From: Synechococcus sp. Nb3U1
GTDB lineage: Bacteria; Cyanobacteriota; Cyanobacteriia; Thermostichales; Thermostichaceae
Direction of reading: 5' to 3'
NCBI RefSeq assembly: GCF_021533835.1
Contig: NZ_JAKFYQ010000001.1
Coordinates: 1,522,079 to 1,586,078, forward strand
DNA: 64,000 bases
Below the pieces are notes generated by a model, which made no database searches, was not told the DNA's origin, and saw nothing but the letters and a program-made list of their open reading frames with translations. Shown piece after piece: positions 37,134-45,630 of this stretch; positions within the stretch are counted from its first letter, which is position 1; each line of letters begins with the position of its first letter. The position numbers were made by a program, and so were the translations under genes.

Positions 37134-38240
37134 TTAATTGGTGGATCCCCCCACGGTCAACTGACCCAGCACGTTGATATCAAAGGTGAAGTTGATGGTG
37201 ACTGAGTTGCCTTCGTAAGCCTCGGGCAACGGCAGATAAGGGGCTGCTCTCTGAATCGCTGCCAGGGCCGCATCGTCGGTTTGTTGGCTGCCGGAGGTGC
37301 GACCCAAGCGTACGTTCTGCAAATCTCCGGCCCGACCGACCGTGAAGATCACCACCGTGCGGCGGGAGGTTCCAGTCTGCCCAGGGATCCAGTTTTGCTC
37401 CACCTTCCGCTGCAGAGCCGCTAGCCAGGGGCCCCAGTCCACATTGGCGCGTGCGGCCACGCTGGGGGGATTGGGGGCCGATTGGGTGGGGTTGGCCAGT
37501 CCACTGGCTCCACTGCCTTGAATACCCGCACCGTCACTGGGAGCAGAGGCACTGACCGGGGGGCCCAGTTGGGAAGAGTCGGAGGGGCGCTGGGCAGGAG
37601 GTGCTTCTGGCAAGGGCTGTGGAGCAGGTTCAACGGGAGCCAATTGACTTAAGTCTGAAACCCGCTCGCTCGGCTGAACCGGCAAAGGTTCGGCGGTGGG
37701 GGGAGGAGTAGGGGGCGGAGTTGCAGGAGGAGCTGCCGCCACAGGAGGCGGAGTCGGCGTTGAGGTAGGTTGAGGGGGTGCTGGAGTGGGGGTCGGTGTT
37801 GGGGTGGGAGGTGGCGTGGGCGTGGGTGTGGGCGTTGCAATCGCCACTTCAGCCGGTGCGGGCGGGGGTGGAACGGGGGCGGGTTGCTCCAGTTGCGGGG
37901 GCTGCGGCTGCGGGGGTGGCGGGGCAGGGGCTTCTTGGGGCGGAGCAGCTTGGGACTGGGGCGGGCTGCCTTGGGAAGGAGGGGCTTCTGTGCGCTCACC
38001 CCCATCGCGGGAATCCACATCGGAAACCAGCTCGGTCTCATCCGGCGGCTCGAGATCTTCCGGATCCAGCAGAATAAACTCGATGGCTTCTTGTTCTGGC
38101 TCCCGGATCAACCAGAGACGGCCCAAATAAAGAAATCCCAGCAGCAGCAGAATGTGCAACAGCAGAGACAGCGCCACCATCCAAAAAAAGTTGCGAGATT
38201 CATCCTCGCGGCGGCGTTGTTCAACCAAAGTGCTGGTCAT
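37134..38240 (-). CDS. TonB-family energy transducer
   Basis: This 368-aa protein has one N-terminal membrane anchor (about 18-44), a long Pro-rich periplasmic spacer (about 85-200, with many PTPTP and PPPP runs), and a C-terminal TonB domain (about 268-365) with NWIPGQTGTSRRTVVIFTV and TDDAALAAIQRAAPYLPLP. TonB passes inner-membrane energy to outer-membrane transporters. ExbB, ExbD and a receptor are not in the window. The spacer is unusually long. Its opposite strand carries G-runs able to form a G-quadruplex. Confidence 0.88.
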   Translation of the reverse strand: MTSTLVEQRRREDESRNFFWMVALSLLLHILLLLGFLYLGRLWLIREPEQEAIEFILLDPEDLEPPDETELVSDVDSRDGGERTEAPPSQGSPPQSQAAPPQEAPAPPPPQPQPPQLEQPAPVPPPPAPAEVAIATPTPTPTPPPTPTPTPTPAPPQPTSTPTPPPVAAAPPATPPPTPPPTAEPLPVQPSERVSDLSQLAPVEPAPQPLPEAPPAQRPSDSSQLGPPVSASAPSDGAGIQGSGASGLANPTQSAPNPPSVAARANVDWGPWLAALQRKVEQNWIPGQTGTSRRTVVIFTVGRAGDLQNVRLGRTSGSQQTDDAALAAIQRAAPYLPLPEAYEGNSVTINFTFDINVLGQLTVGGSTN

Positions 38241-38526
38241 GGCCAGGGTTGCCCTCTTGTGTTCTCAGCTCTCTCAACACACCGAGTTGTCCTATCGAAT
38301 ACTTCGAATACTCGGCCACACTAGAGTGTTATAACATCCTGCCGGTTTTGGCCCCTGCGCAAAGGCGTATTGTCCATCTCGGGCTTGGGAAGGGATCCCT
38401 CGGTGCAATACTTCCCCCAAGATCGCCTACCCTAGGAAAGCAGGGATCCGAGTTGATCAATCCATAATTATCGACTAATGAAATGAAATAAACTGAATTC
38501 CCTGATGTGCTGGTTTGGAGCACCCT

Positions 38527-38961
38527 ATGGAACCGATCCGCTTTCATCTTGCCTTTCCGGTGACAGACATTCCCCTCGCCAAAACCTATTACGGCGAGGG
38601 TTTGGGCTGTGAGATTGGGCGAGAAAGCCCTGCTTCGGTTATTCTCAACCTGTATGGGCATCAGCTGGTGGCCCACCTCACCCATGAAGAACTTACCCCG
38701 CAGCGGGGCATTTACCCACGCCACTTTGGACTGATTTTCCCAGCACAAGCGGATTGGGAGTCCTTGGCTGCTCGTGCCCAAGCGCGAGAGCTACTCTTCT
38801 ATCAGGAGCCCCGCTGGCGGTTTATTGGCTCTCCCTTGGAGCATGGCACCTTCTTTTTGCAGGATCCCTTCTACAACCTGCTGGAATTCAAATACTATCG
38901 TCATGCCTCCGCCATCTTCGGGGAGCGGGAGTTGGCCTTGATCGGGGATCGGGAGGGTTGA
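38527..38961 (+). CDS. VOC-superfamily (glyoxalase-like) protein
   Basis: This 144-aa protein has the vicinal-oxygen-chelate fold pattern: HLAFPVTDIPLAKTYYGEGLG, then HLTHEE and FFLQDPFYNLLEFKYYR. The substrate is unknown; the family ranges from dioxygenases to resistance proteins. The ATG at 38527 is chosen over an in-frame TTG at 38515. The Tab2-like gene begins 3 bp after its stop, so the two are probably co-translated. The 286-bp upstream spacer has palindromes and a tandem 9-bp repeat. Confidence 0.85.
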   Translation: MEPIRFHLAFPVTDIPLAKTYYGEGLGCEIGRESPASVILNLYGHQLVAHLTHEELTPQRGIYPRHFGLIFPAQADWESLAARAQARELLFYQEPRWRFIGSPLEHGTFFLQDPFYNLLEFKYYRHASAIFGERELALIGDREG

Positions 38962-38964
38962 TTC

Positions 38965-39819
38965 TTGGCACAGGAAACTCGGTTGGCAGTCTCCGGGCGC
39001 GGCCCCATTTGGCAGATGGACTTTACAGCCGTTCCGTTACGGGATGAGCAGGATCGGCGGGTCTGGGAGCTTTTGGTGTGTGATCCCCTGGGTCAGTTTC
39101 GCAAAGCGCAGTATTGCAGCAACCAAGAGGTGAACAGTACCTGGGTGGCGCAACAGTTGCAAAACTGTGTGGAGGCCGCCCCCCAGCCTCCTTCCGCCAT
39201 TCGTGTGTTTCGGGCCCGCATGAGTTCCATCTTGCAGCGAGCCTGCGATCTGGTCGGGATCCCGATGCTGCCCAGCCGGCGCGTCTACACCCTCAATGCC
39301 TGGATACGGGAGCGGGCGGAACAGGTGTATCCCTATGAGGCGCAGTTTACCTATAGCCCCGAATCCCCAGTAGAGCCGGAGCTGCCGGATCCCACCCGCC
39401 TACCCGACAAATTACAAGGAGAACGCTGGGCCTTGGTCACTTTACGAGCGGCAGATTTACAAGAGGCGGAGAGCTGGCCCACAGAATTTGGGGAGCTGTT
39501 CCCCGTTGCGTGGTCAAGCTTACCCGCTGACACGATCATCCCTGGTCTGGTGATCACCACGCAACGGGCTTTGCCGATGGCAGCTTGGATGACCGGGATC
39601 GAACCGGCCTACCTCAGCGTTGTTCAAGAGCAACTGATTTTGGAGGCGGGCTTGAATGATCGCTACCTATTTGCATCCCTAAAAGCGGAAAAATTGCGGG
39701 CAGAAGCAGAAGGCTTTGCCAAACGCCAACACCTGGCCCAAGGGATCCATTTCTTGGCCATTCAAACGGATCTGAAGGCCCAATCTTTTGCAGGCTTCTG
39801 GCTGATGCAACACCCCTAG
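38965..39819 (+). CDS. Tab2/Atab2-like RNA-binding protein (DUF1092)
   Basis: This 284-aa protein matches the Tab2 family, which in algae and plants is needed for translation of photosystem I (psaB) mRNA. The N-terminal WQMDFTAVPLRDEQDRRVWELLVCD and the C-terminal IHFLAIQTDLKAQSFAGFWLMQ are family features. The start is a TTG at 38965, 3 bp after the VOC stop. It is cytoplasmic. Its 3' end overlaps the convergent DUF423 gene by 4 bp. A PSI role here is inferred from plant homologues. Confidence 0.88.
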   Translation: MAQETRLAVSGRGPIWQMDFTAVPLRDEQDRRVWELLVCDPLGQFRKAQYCSNQEVNSTWVAQQLQNCVEAAPQPPSAIRVFRARMSSILQRACDLVGIPMLPSRRVYTLNAWIRERAEQVYPYEAQFTYSPESPVEPELPDPTRLPDKLQGERWALVTLRAADLQEAESWPTEFGELFPVAWSSLPADTIIPGLVITTQRALPMAAWMTGIEPAYLSVVQEQLILEAGLNDRYLFASLKAEKLRAEAEGFAKRQHLAQGIHFLAIQTDLKAQSFAGFWLMQHP

Positions 39820-40187
39820 GATAGGGAGCGGGCCGATAGAGCCAAACAAGCCCACCCGATCAGAAAGGCTACCCCACCTACAGGTGTAATTGCCCCCAGC
39901 CAGCGGATCCCTGTAAATGCCAGGGCGTAGAGGCTGCCGGAAAACAACAGCACCCCCAGCCCAAAGGCCCACCCTGCCGCCCACAAGACGGCTGAACTTG
40001 GCACCCGCACCAACAGCAAGGCTACCAGGCCCAGAGCTAGGGCATGAACCATCTGGTAGCGCACTGCCGTTTCCAACAGATGCAGGGATCCCTCGCTGAG
40101 CTGGGTTCGTAAAGCATGAGCGGCAAAGGCCCCCATGCCCACCCCCAATCCCCCCAACAGACCCGCTAGGGCCAGAAAAATTCCCAT
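39816..40187 (-). CDS. DUF423-family small membrane protein
   Basis: This 123-aa protein has four hydrophobic helices. The DUF423 signature is clear: GAFAAHALRTQLSEGSLHLLETAVRYQMVHALAL at about residues 20-53, then ITPVGGVAFLIGWACLAL. Function is unknown. The ATG is preceded by AGGAGC. It converges with the Tab2-like gene, with a 4-bp overlap. Confidence 0.9.
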   Translation of the reverse strand: MGIFLALAGLLGGLGVGMGAFAAHALRTQLSEGSLHLLETAVRYQMVHALALGLVALLLVRVPSSAVLWAAGWAFGLGVLLFSGSLYALAFTGIRWLGAITPVGGVAFLIGWACLALSARSLS

Positions 40188-40325
40188 TCTTTTGCTCCTC
40201 GATCGTCTTTTCTAGCTTCGCTGCACCATCACGGTTTTGGGCGAAATTTGCCTCGTCTGTCGGCTCTGTTGCTCCAAGGGCAAGGCCAACAGTTACAGTG
40301 AAGACGGAATGGGTGTGGATTGCAG

Positions 40326-41051
40326 GTGGCACAACGGTCTGGCAAAAGGTTTCCCTTGGGGATGCTGCTCTTCTGGGCTGGAATCCTGTTTGGATGGCCG
40401 GTTTGGGCCACCTCGTCGGCAGCAGCGAACGAAGATGGGGATCCCGTACCCACCACGCTCTCCGCTGCCATAGATTTAGGCTTGGATAGCCAAATTTTAG
40501 AAGATAGCCCCGTGTTGCGTCGCTGGTTGCAAAACCCGCCTAACCTTCTGGAAGAAATCCGCAACACGCCCGTTCTACCCACCCGCTTGCAGGCCAATTT
40601 CGAGTCTTCCTCCCACTGGCGAGTCAGCCTTCAAGATCTGCGCCTAGTGGATCGCCTCACCCTGAGCGGTGATTATCGACAATCGGCGGATGAGCCAAAA
40701 GACCGCCAGTACGGATCAGAAATCCGCTACTTTATAGCCCCGATGGGATCCGTCTTCAACCTGGCGCCCCAACTGGGCTATCGGGTCTTGAAACAAGAGA
40801 ATCGCAGCCTCAGTGGAGTTAGCTACGGGGCCTTTGCCGTTTTGGCTTTGGCTCCGGGGGCCGCAGATTTGACCGGCAGCTACAGTTGGGTTGCGCCACA
40901 AGAACCAGAAGAAGGACAAGCCACCTTGGCAGAGATCACCGCTGCCTATGCTATTAGCCCTTCCTTTCGTCTTTCTGCTCGCTACAGCCTGCGCAACTCA
41001 ACCTTGACTCGGGAATCTAGCCTGGGTTTGGGGGTGGAATGGATCCCTTAG
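40326..41051 (+). CDS. Exported, probably outer-membrane-associated hypothetical protein
   Basis: This protein of about 241 aa has a signal peptide: a basic SGKRFPLG, the hydrophobic MLLFWAGILFGWPVW, then ATSSAA. The mature part has alternating polar/hydrophobic beta strands, such as FRLSARYSLRNSTL near the C-terminus, typical of a small beta-barrel, and it ends with LGLGVEWIP. I cannot name a family. The start is uncertain: TTG 40320, GTG 40326 or ATG 40362; GTG keeps the basic N-region. Confidence 0.65.
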   Translation: MAQRSGKRFPLGMLLFWAGILFGWPVWATSSAAANEDGDPVPTTLSAAIDLGLDSQILEDSPVLRRWLQNPPNLLEEIRNTPVLPTRLQANFESSSHWRVSLQDLRLVDRLTLSGDYRQSADEPKDRQYGSEIRYFIAPMGSVFNLAPQLGYRVLKQENRSLSGVSYGAFAVLALAPGAADLTGSYSWVAPQEPEEGQATLAEITAAYAISPSFRLSARYSLRNSTLTRESSLGLGVEWIP

Positions 41052-41118
41052 GCCTTCTACTGAGACACCTAATACAGGCTATATAGGCTTAGACTACAGA
41101 CACCCTTATGTGTCGGCT

Positions 41119-41802
41119 GTGTGTGGGCGATTTAGCTTAGCGGTGGAGCCGCAAGTGCTGATGCAGCATTTCGATCTGCATATGGATACAGAAGAGGCCG
41201 GGATCCTGCCATTGGCCCCCCGCTACAACATCGCCCCTTCTCAGCCCCTATTGGCGGTGGTGGCCTCGCAGTCGACCAAACCGGGATCCCTTCAACGCAA
41301 GGCAACTCATTTTCGCTGGGGTTTGGTGCCCGCTTGGAGCAAGACGTTTAAGGGGGGATGGATCAATGCCCGCTCCGAAACGGCAGCGGAGAAACCCTCC
41401 TTCAGAGCGGCGCGGCGGCGGCGGTGTTGTTTGATCCCAGCGGATGGCTTTTACGAGTGGACGGGATCCGGCAAAGCCAAACAACCCTACTGGATTCATC
41501 TGCAGGAAAGGACTCCGTCCCGCCAACTACCTGTGTTTGCCTTTGCAGGCATTTGGGAACGGTGGCAGGGGCCGGAAGGGACTGTGGTCGATACCTGCGC
41601 CATCCTCAACACCACCGCCAACCCGCTGATGCAGGTTCTACATGAGCGTATGCCCGTGATTTTGCCCCCAGAAACCTATGACATCTGGCTGGATCCGAAC
41701 CTCCAGGATCCCAAGCGGGTTGTACCGTTGTTGCGTCCCTATCCCCCGGAGGCGATGGTGGCCTATCCTGTCAGCACCCATGTGAATCCCCCCCCGCCAT
41801 GA
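41119..41802 (+). CDS. SRAP-domain (YedK/HMCES) abasic-site protease/DNA cross-linker
   Basis: SRAP proteins cross-link to abasic sites in single-stranded DNA through Cys2. The 227-aa protein has the Asn in INARSETAAEKPSF, Glu in PADGFYEW and His in LHERMPVIL, the three other active residues. The start must leave Cys at position 2. GTG at 41119 gives MCGRFS exactly, so I prefer it over GTG 41110 (MSAVCGRF). After Met removal Cys2 becomes the nucleophile. It converges on dprA. Confidence 0.92.
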   Translation: MCGRFSLAVEPQVLMQHFDLHMDTEEAGILPLAPRYNIAPSQPLLAVVASQSTKPGSLQRKATHFRWGLVPAWSKTFKGGWINARSETAAEKPSFRAARRRRCCLIPADGFYEWTGSGKAKQPYWIHLQERTPSRQLPVFAFAGIWERWQGPEGTVVDTCAILNTTANPLMQVLHERMPVILPPETYDIWLDPNLQDPKRVVPLLRPYPPEAMVAYPVSTHVNPPPP

Positions 41803-41859
41803 CGATCCCGCCTGTCGAGAGCCGGTCGGAGAGCCGATCACGGTTTTGTCGCTGCCTTC

Positions 41860-43041
41860 TTAGGGGGTACGGCGATAGCACATTCCCGGCAGTTGTACCA
41901 GCCAACCCTCCAGCTCCATCATCAGCAAGGTACTGGAGAGGGTGGTGATCTCCATCTGGGTGGCCTGGGCCAGAGCATCGATGCCCATGGGTTCGGATCC
42001 CAAAATTTGCCAAAGAAGCTGTTGATCCGGATCGGTAGGGCCAGCTTTGGCCTGGATATTCCCGGAGCCAGGGGCTCCTGAGTCTGCCGTTTCCCGAGGG
42101 GATCCCTGAACCAACCGTAAATCCTCCAACAAGCTCTCAATCCCTAAAATCATGCCCGCACCCTTGCGGATCAGGTTCAGACAGCCGCGGGCCGCCGCCG
42201 TATCGATGTTGCCCGGCAGCGCATACACCTCCCGCCCGTAGTCGTTGGCCAAGTAGGCGGTGATCAGGGCTCCGGAACGCTCCGGGGCTTCCATGACCAG
42301 TGTGGCGCAACATAAGCCGGCGATGATGCGGTTGCGCTGCGGAAAATGTTCTTTGGCAGGGGGCGTACCCGGAGGATATTCGCTGAGGATCGCCCCTTGC
42401 GCTTGAATGCGCTGGTGTAACTGCCGGTGTTGAGCGGGATACACCATCTCTGGGCCAGTCCCCACCACAGCCACTGTCTTTCCGCCGGCCTCCAAACAGG
42501 CTTGGTGAGCCACACCGTCAATCCCAGCCGCCAACCCGGATACCACTACACATCCGGCTTCGGCCAGGGCAGCGCTAATCTGCTTTGTCCAATGGCGCCC
42601 ATAGGCAGTGGGGGCACGGGTACCAACGATCCCAAGCGCGGGCTGTTGTTCCCAGGTGGGGCAATCTCCCAGCACGTAAAGAATCGGCGGCGGATCCGGC
42701 AATTCCCACAGCAAGGGCGGATAGCCGGGATCAGCGGGGGTTAAGAAGGGGATCCCGGGCTTCAGGGTTTGCTCCAAGACTTGTTCCGGGATCAGTTGGC
42801 AACGGGCGGCTTGGATCGACTGGGCCAGTGCGGGGCCGATTCCCTCTACCTGTTGCAAGGCCGGTTCATCCGCTTCCCAGGCCCGTTGTAAAGACCCAAA
42901 ACACTCCAGCAGCCGCTTCAGACGGTGGGGGCCAATCCCCTTCACCTGTGCCCAGGCCAACCAATAGGGCTGTTCCTGGGCTGTACGGCGCAGAGAGCCA
43001 TCCAGGGGATCGAAAGGGCCGGGTGGGAAAGGGACAGACAA
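41860..43041 (-). CDS. dprA: DNA-processing protein DprA
   Basis: DprA loads RecA onto incoming single-stranded DNA during natural transformation. The 393-aa protein has an N-terminal helix-hairpin-helix/SAM-like region (KGIGPHRLKRLLECFG) and the Rossmann core: GIVGTRAPTAYG, VSGLAAGIDGVAHQACL, PQRNRIIAGL and PERSGALITA. A winged-helix domain ends the protein (about 325-393). The start is TTG at 43041 with AGGA upstream. It lies beside the AT-rich gene-poor spacer. Confidence 0.94.
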   Translation of the reverse strand: MSVPFPPGPFDPLDGSLRRTAQEQPYWLAWAQVKGIGPHRLKRLLECFGSLQRAWEADEPALQQVEGIGPALAQSIQAARCQLIPEQVLEQTLKPGIPFLTPADPGYPPLLWELPDPPPILYVLGDCPTWEQQPALGIVGTRAPTAYGRHWTKQISAALAEAGCVVVSGLAAGIDGVAHQACLEAGGKTVAVVGTGPEMVYPAQHRQLHQRIQAQGAILSEYPPGTPPAKEHFPQRNRIIAGLCCATLVMEAPERSGALITAYLANDYGREVYALPGNIDTAAARGCLNLIRKGAGMILGIESLLEDLRLVQGSPRETADSGAPGSGNIQAKAGPTDPDQQLLWQILGSEPMGIDALAQATQMEITTLSSTLLMMELEGWLVQLPGMCYRRTP

Positions 43042-44095
43042 TCTGGAGTTCCTGAGCAGGGATACAGTCGAGAACAGGGATGGTGCTACGCACCTCGCTT
43101 AGCAAGAACGCAACCGTTGGGCCACCTTTTGGGGAGGGTTTGCTCCCATTTACGGTCGGATCCCCTTTCGCTTCCCGGTTGCTTTGATGATAGTTCAGAC
43201 GCTCTCCAGGATCAGATCTACCTCGGCAAGTAGGCGCTTCTTGGGCCAGAAAGATCCCCCCTTACCACAGAGGCCGGATCCCGGCAGCCCTAGCCCCTAC
43301 GGATCCAACGCTTCTGTTCGCCAGTCTTGAACAGGATTCTACTGAATATCAAAATCCTATCTATCACTATAGCGATTCAAGATAAACGCCATACAAGAAT
43401 AGAAACTGAAAAGCCGACAAGAAAAATAAGTTAAAATACAAGCCAAACAAAAACTTAAGCACACAAGAAAAGAATATACGAAATTTCACAGAGAATCTAT
43501 CAAATTCTCTAAATTCTCCAAATCATTCGTCTCTGTCTTTTATTTTTGAAATTAAAAATCAATCTTTTTTACAAATTTACTAAATCTTAAAATCACGAAA
43601 GACGGACTTGTTTGATAATGAAAAAATAAAACTGCTTTTATATTTCAGGCCCCTAGCCTTTCTACATCCCTCTAGGCATCGGGATATTCTGCTCTCCAGA
43701 CAAGGCTTATAGCCATGGCTGCTCCTGTCAGCCCTTCTAGACCAGCCCTTTTTCTCGCCCTTCAAGCATTAACACTTTTAACTGCAAAGCAATCTTATTT
43801 TTGGCTATATTCATCCTGATATCTATTTCTTGATAGCAAAGTACGCAATATAGAATAGAATTTTTCTTGGGTCATCGCAGAAAAATTGTCGCACCTCCCT
43901 AAAAAGTCCTTTCTTTTCTTGTCGAGGCTACTCTTGACGGAAAGCTAGGATAGACAAGAATTGTGCTTCAGGGCACTGTATTGAGGACAAATTGTGCGTG
44001 GCTCAGAGTCAGAACTAATTCGTTGACGGATACGCACAGGTGGTGTTTCATGGAATCCATAGTCACCGCTCCCCACCACTTGTAGGCCCTGCGCC
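43042..44095. other. Long gene-poor spacer with AT-rich core
   Basis: This 1.05-kb stretch has no gene that I can support. The first 290 bp have normal composition. From about 43330 to 43960 the DNA is strongly AT-rich; a hand count gives 66 G+C in 240 bases (27.5%) over 43381-43620. GGGATCCC is absent from this core though dense around it. The longest frame (61 codons, minus, 43580-43765) is low complexity. No tRNA, DnaA box (TTATCCACA) or B12 riboswitch is seen. It may be a decayed foreign segment or a non-coding RNA region. Confidence 0.7.
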
Positions 44096-44773
44096 ATGTC
44101 AGTTCGGCAATACAGTTCCCCGGCCCGCTCACGAGATGAAAAAGTGGTTTGCACTGCCTCCCCGGATCCCATGCCCTCCCCCAAAGATGCCCTCCCCATC
44201 GCTCGTTCCAAACGATCTGCAGAGCAGGCCTGCCTGCCTGAGCGATCCGCAAAATTGATCCCTCAGGGATCCCTGCAGCTTTATACCAACCCCAGTCGCG
44301 GCACCTTTACCCCCGTCATGGCCCAAGCCTTGCGATTGGCGGGCCAGGGAACCCAGGTGCTCATTGTGCAATTTCTCAAGGGTGGGATTAACCAGGGGCC
44401 GGAAAACCGTCTTTTGCTGGGCAGCTCGTTGGAGTGGGTTCGCTGTCGGCTGCACCGCTGTATTGATACCCCCCAACTGGATCCCGATGAACGGGTGGCC
44501 CTAGATGAGCTGTGGCACTTTACCCAAGCGGCTGTGGGCAGTGGCCGCTATGACCTGGTGGTGCTAGATGAGCTGAGCTTGGCCATGAAGTTGGGCCTGA
44601 TCCCGGAAGAGGCCGTGTTGGCTTTGATCGATCAGCGGCCCATTTCGATGGACATGGTGATCACTGGCCCAGAGATGCCCGACTCCCTGCTAGAACGAGC
44701 AGATTTGATCACGCAGTTGCGCCAACGCTTACGTGCTTTAGAGCCTACCTCTTCTGTCAGCCCCTCCTTCTAA
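44096..44773 (+). CDS. BtuR/CobO-like protein with degenerate P-loop
   Basis: This 225-aa protein aligns with corrinoid adenosyltransferases of the BtuR/CobO type: VLIVQFLKGG, LDELWHFTQAAVGSGRYDLVVLDELSLAMKLGLI and VITGPEMPDSLLERADLITQLR. In active BtuR the nucleotide loop is GNGKGKT; here the same place reads NPSRGTF, so the Lys and most Gly are lost. ATP:cobalamin adenosyltransferase activity is therefore unlikely. The N-terminal 50 residues are polar and not conserved, so the true start may be later. It is 32 bp before dcd on the same strand. Confidence 0.82.
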   Translation: MSVRQYSSPARSRDEKVVCTASPDPMPSPKDALPIARSKRSAEQACLPERSAKLIPQGSLQLYTNPSRGTFTPVMAQALRLAGQGTQVLIVQFLKGGINQGPENRLLLGSSLEWVRCRLHRCIDTPQLDPDERVALDELWHFTQAAVGSGRYDLVVLDELSLAMKLGLIPEEAVLALIDQRPISMDMVITGPEMPDSLLERADLITQLRQRLRALEPTSSVSPSF

Positions 44774-44805
44774 TCCTGTCCCCTGTCGGAGATGATGCTG
44801 TAGCT

Positions 44806-45399
44806 ATGTTGAAAAACGACCGTTGGATCTGTGAGCAAGCTCGGCAAGGGATGATCGAGCCGTTCCAACCGGAATTGGTGCGCACCGTAAACCTGACAGG
44901 AGAGACCCGCCCGGTATTGAGCTATGGTCTTTCCTCCTACGGCTATGACATTCGCCTTTCGCCGGTGGAGTTCAAGATCTTCCGCCACATCCCCGGCACC
45001 ATCGTGGATCCGAAGCGGTTTAACCCCAAAAATCTAGAGTCGGTGGATCTACACCACGACGCTGAGGGGGACTACTTTATCATTCCCGCTCACTCCTACG
45101 GCTTGGGGGTAGCGCTAGAGCGGCTACAAATCCCCGACAACATCACCGTCATCTGTATCGGCAAGTCTTCCTACGCCAGAGTGGGGCTAATTGCCAACCT
45201 CACCCCTGCAGAAGCGGGGTGGCGGGGCTATTTAACGCTGGAATTTTCCAATGCCTCCAGTGCTGATTGCCGGGTATATGCCAACGAAGGGGTGGTGCAG
45301 TTGCTCTTTTTGGAAGGGGAGCCCTGTGAAGTGACCTATGCCGATCGAGTGGGCAAGTATCAGGATCAACCCCAACAGGTGGTGGTGGCCAGAGTTTGA
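44806..45399 (+). CDS. dcd: dCTP deaminase
   Basis: Dcd deaminates dCTP to dUTP for thymidylate synthesis. The 197-aa protein has GYDIRLSP, the active-site GKSSYARVGLI, and AEAGWRGYLTLEFSN with the catalytic Glu. The C-terminus YADRVGKYQDQ closes over the substrate. Length matches the family. It probably shares a transcript with the BtuR-like gene. Downstream lie a 231-bp spacer and TIR element copy 3 before queA. Confidence 0.95.
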   Translation: MLKNDRWICEQARQGMIEPFQPELVRTVNLTGETRPVLSYGLSSYGYDIRLSPVEFKIFRHIPGTIVDPKRFNPKNLESVDLHHDAEGDYFIIPAHSYGLGVALERLQIPDNITVICIGKSSYARVGLIANLTPAEAGWRGYLTLEFSNASSADCRVYANEGVVQLLFLEGEPCEVTYADRVGKYQDQPQQVVVARV

Positions 45400-45502
45400 G
45401 CTGGCTTGTAGGGGATCCACCCCAGCGAGCCAGGCAGCTATGCGGGCCTCCTGTCTACCCACGGGATCCCATGCCAGATTGATCGAGGCTTAATTTTTGA
45501 TT

Positions 45503-45609
45503 TACAGCCTTTTCCAACTTCATGCAGACCCTTGAGCTAGGTAAAAAAACCTCTGGAACAAGGGATTGACCTGAATCTGCTGTATCAGATAACGCTGGAA
45601 AAGGCTGTA
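45503..45609 (-). repeat. Dispersed TIR element, copy 3, with flanking direct repeat
   Basis: TACAGCCTTTTCC and GGAAAAGGCTGTA form perfect 13-bp inverted ends of a 107-bp element. It is in reverse orientation relative to the other four copies. TTTTGATTT occurs directly outside each end (45495-45503 and 45610-45618), consistent with a 9-bp target-site duplication, though the left copy overlaps the first T of the element. The element stops 22 bp before the queA start. Confidence 0.85.
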
Positions 45610-45630
45610 TTTTGATTTAATTTTATTTCT

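Noticed and set aside
43580-43765. 61-codon minus-strand frame in the AT-rich island
   Set aside because: No ribosome site, biased composition and no recognised motif; likely chance.
43330-43960. Replication origin in the AT-rich island
   Set aside because: No DnaA boxes (TTATCCACA or close forms) were found and neither dnaA nor dnaN is nearby.
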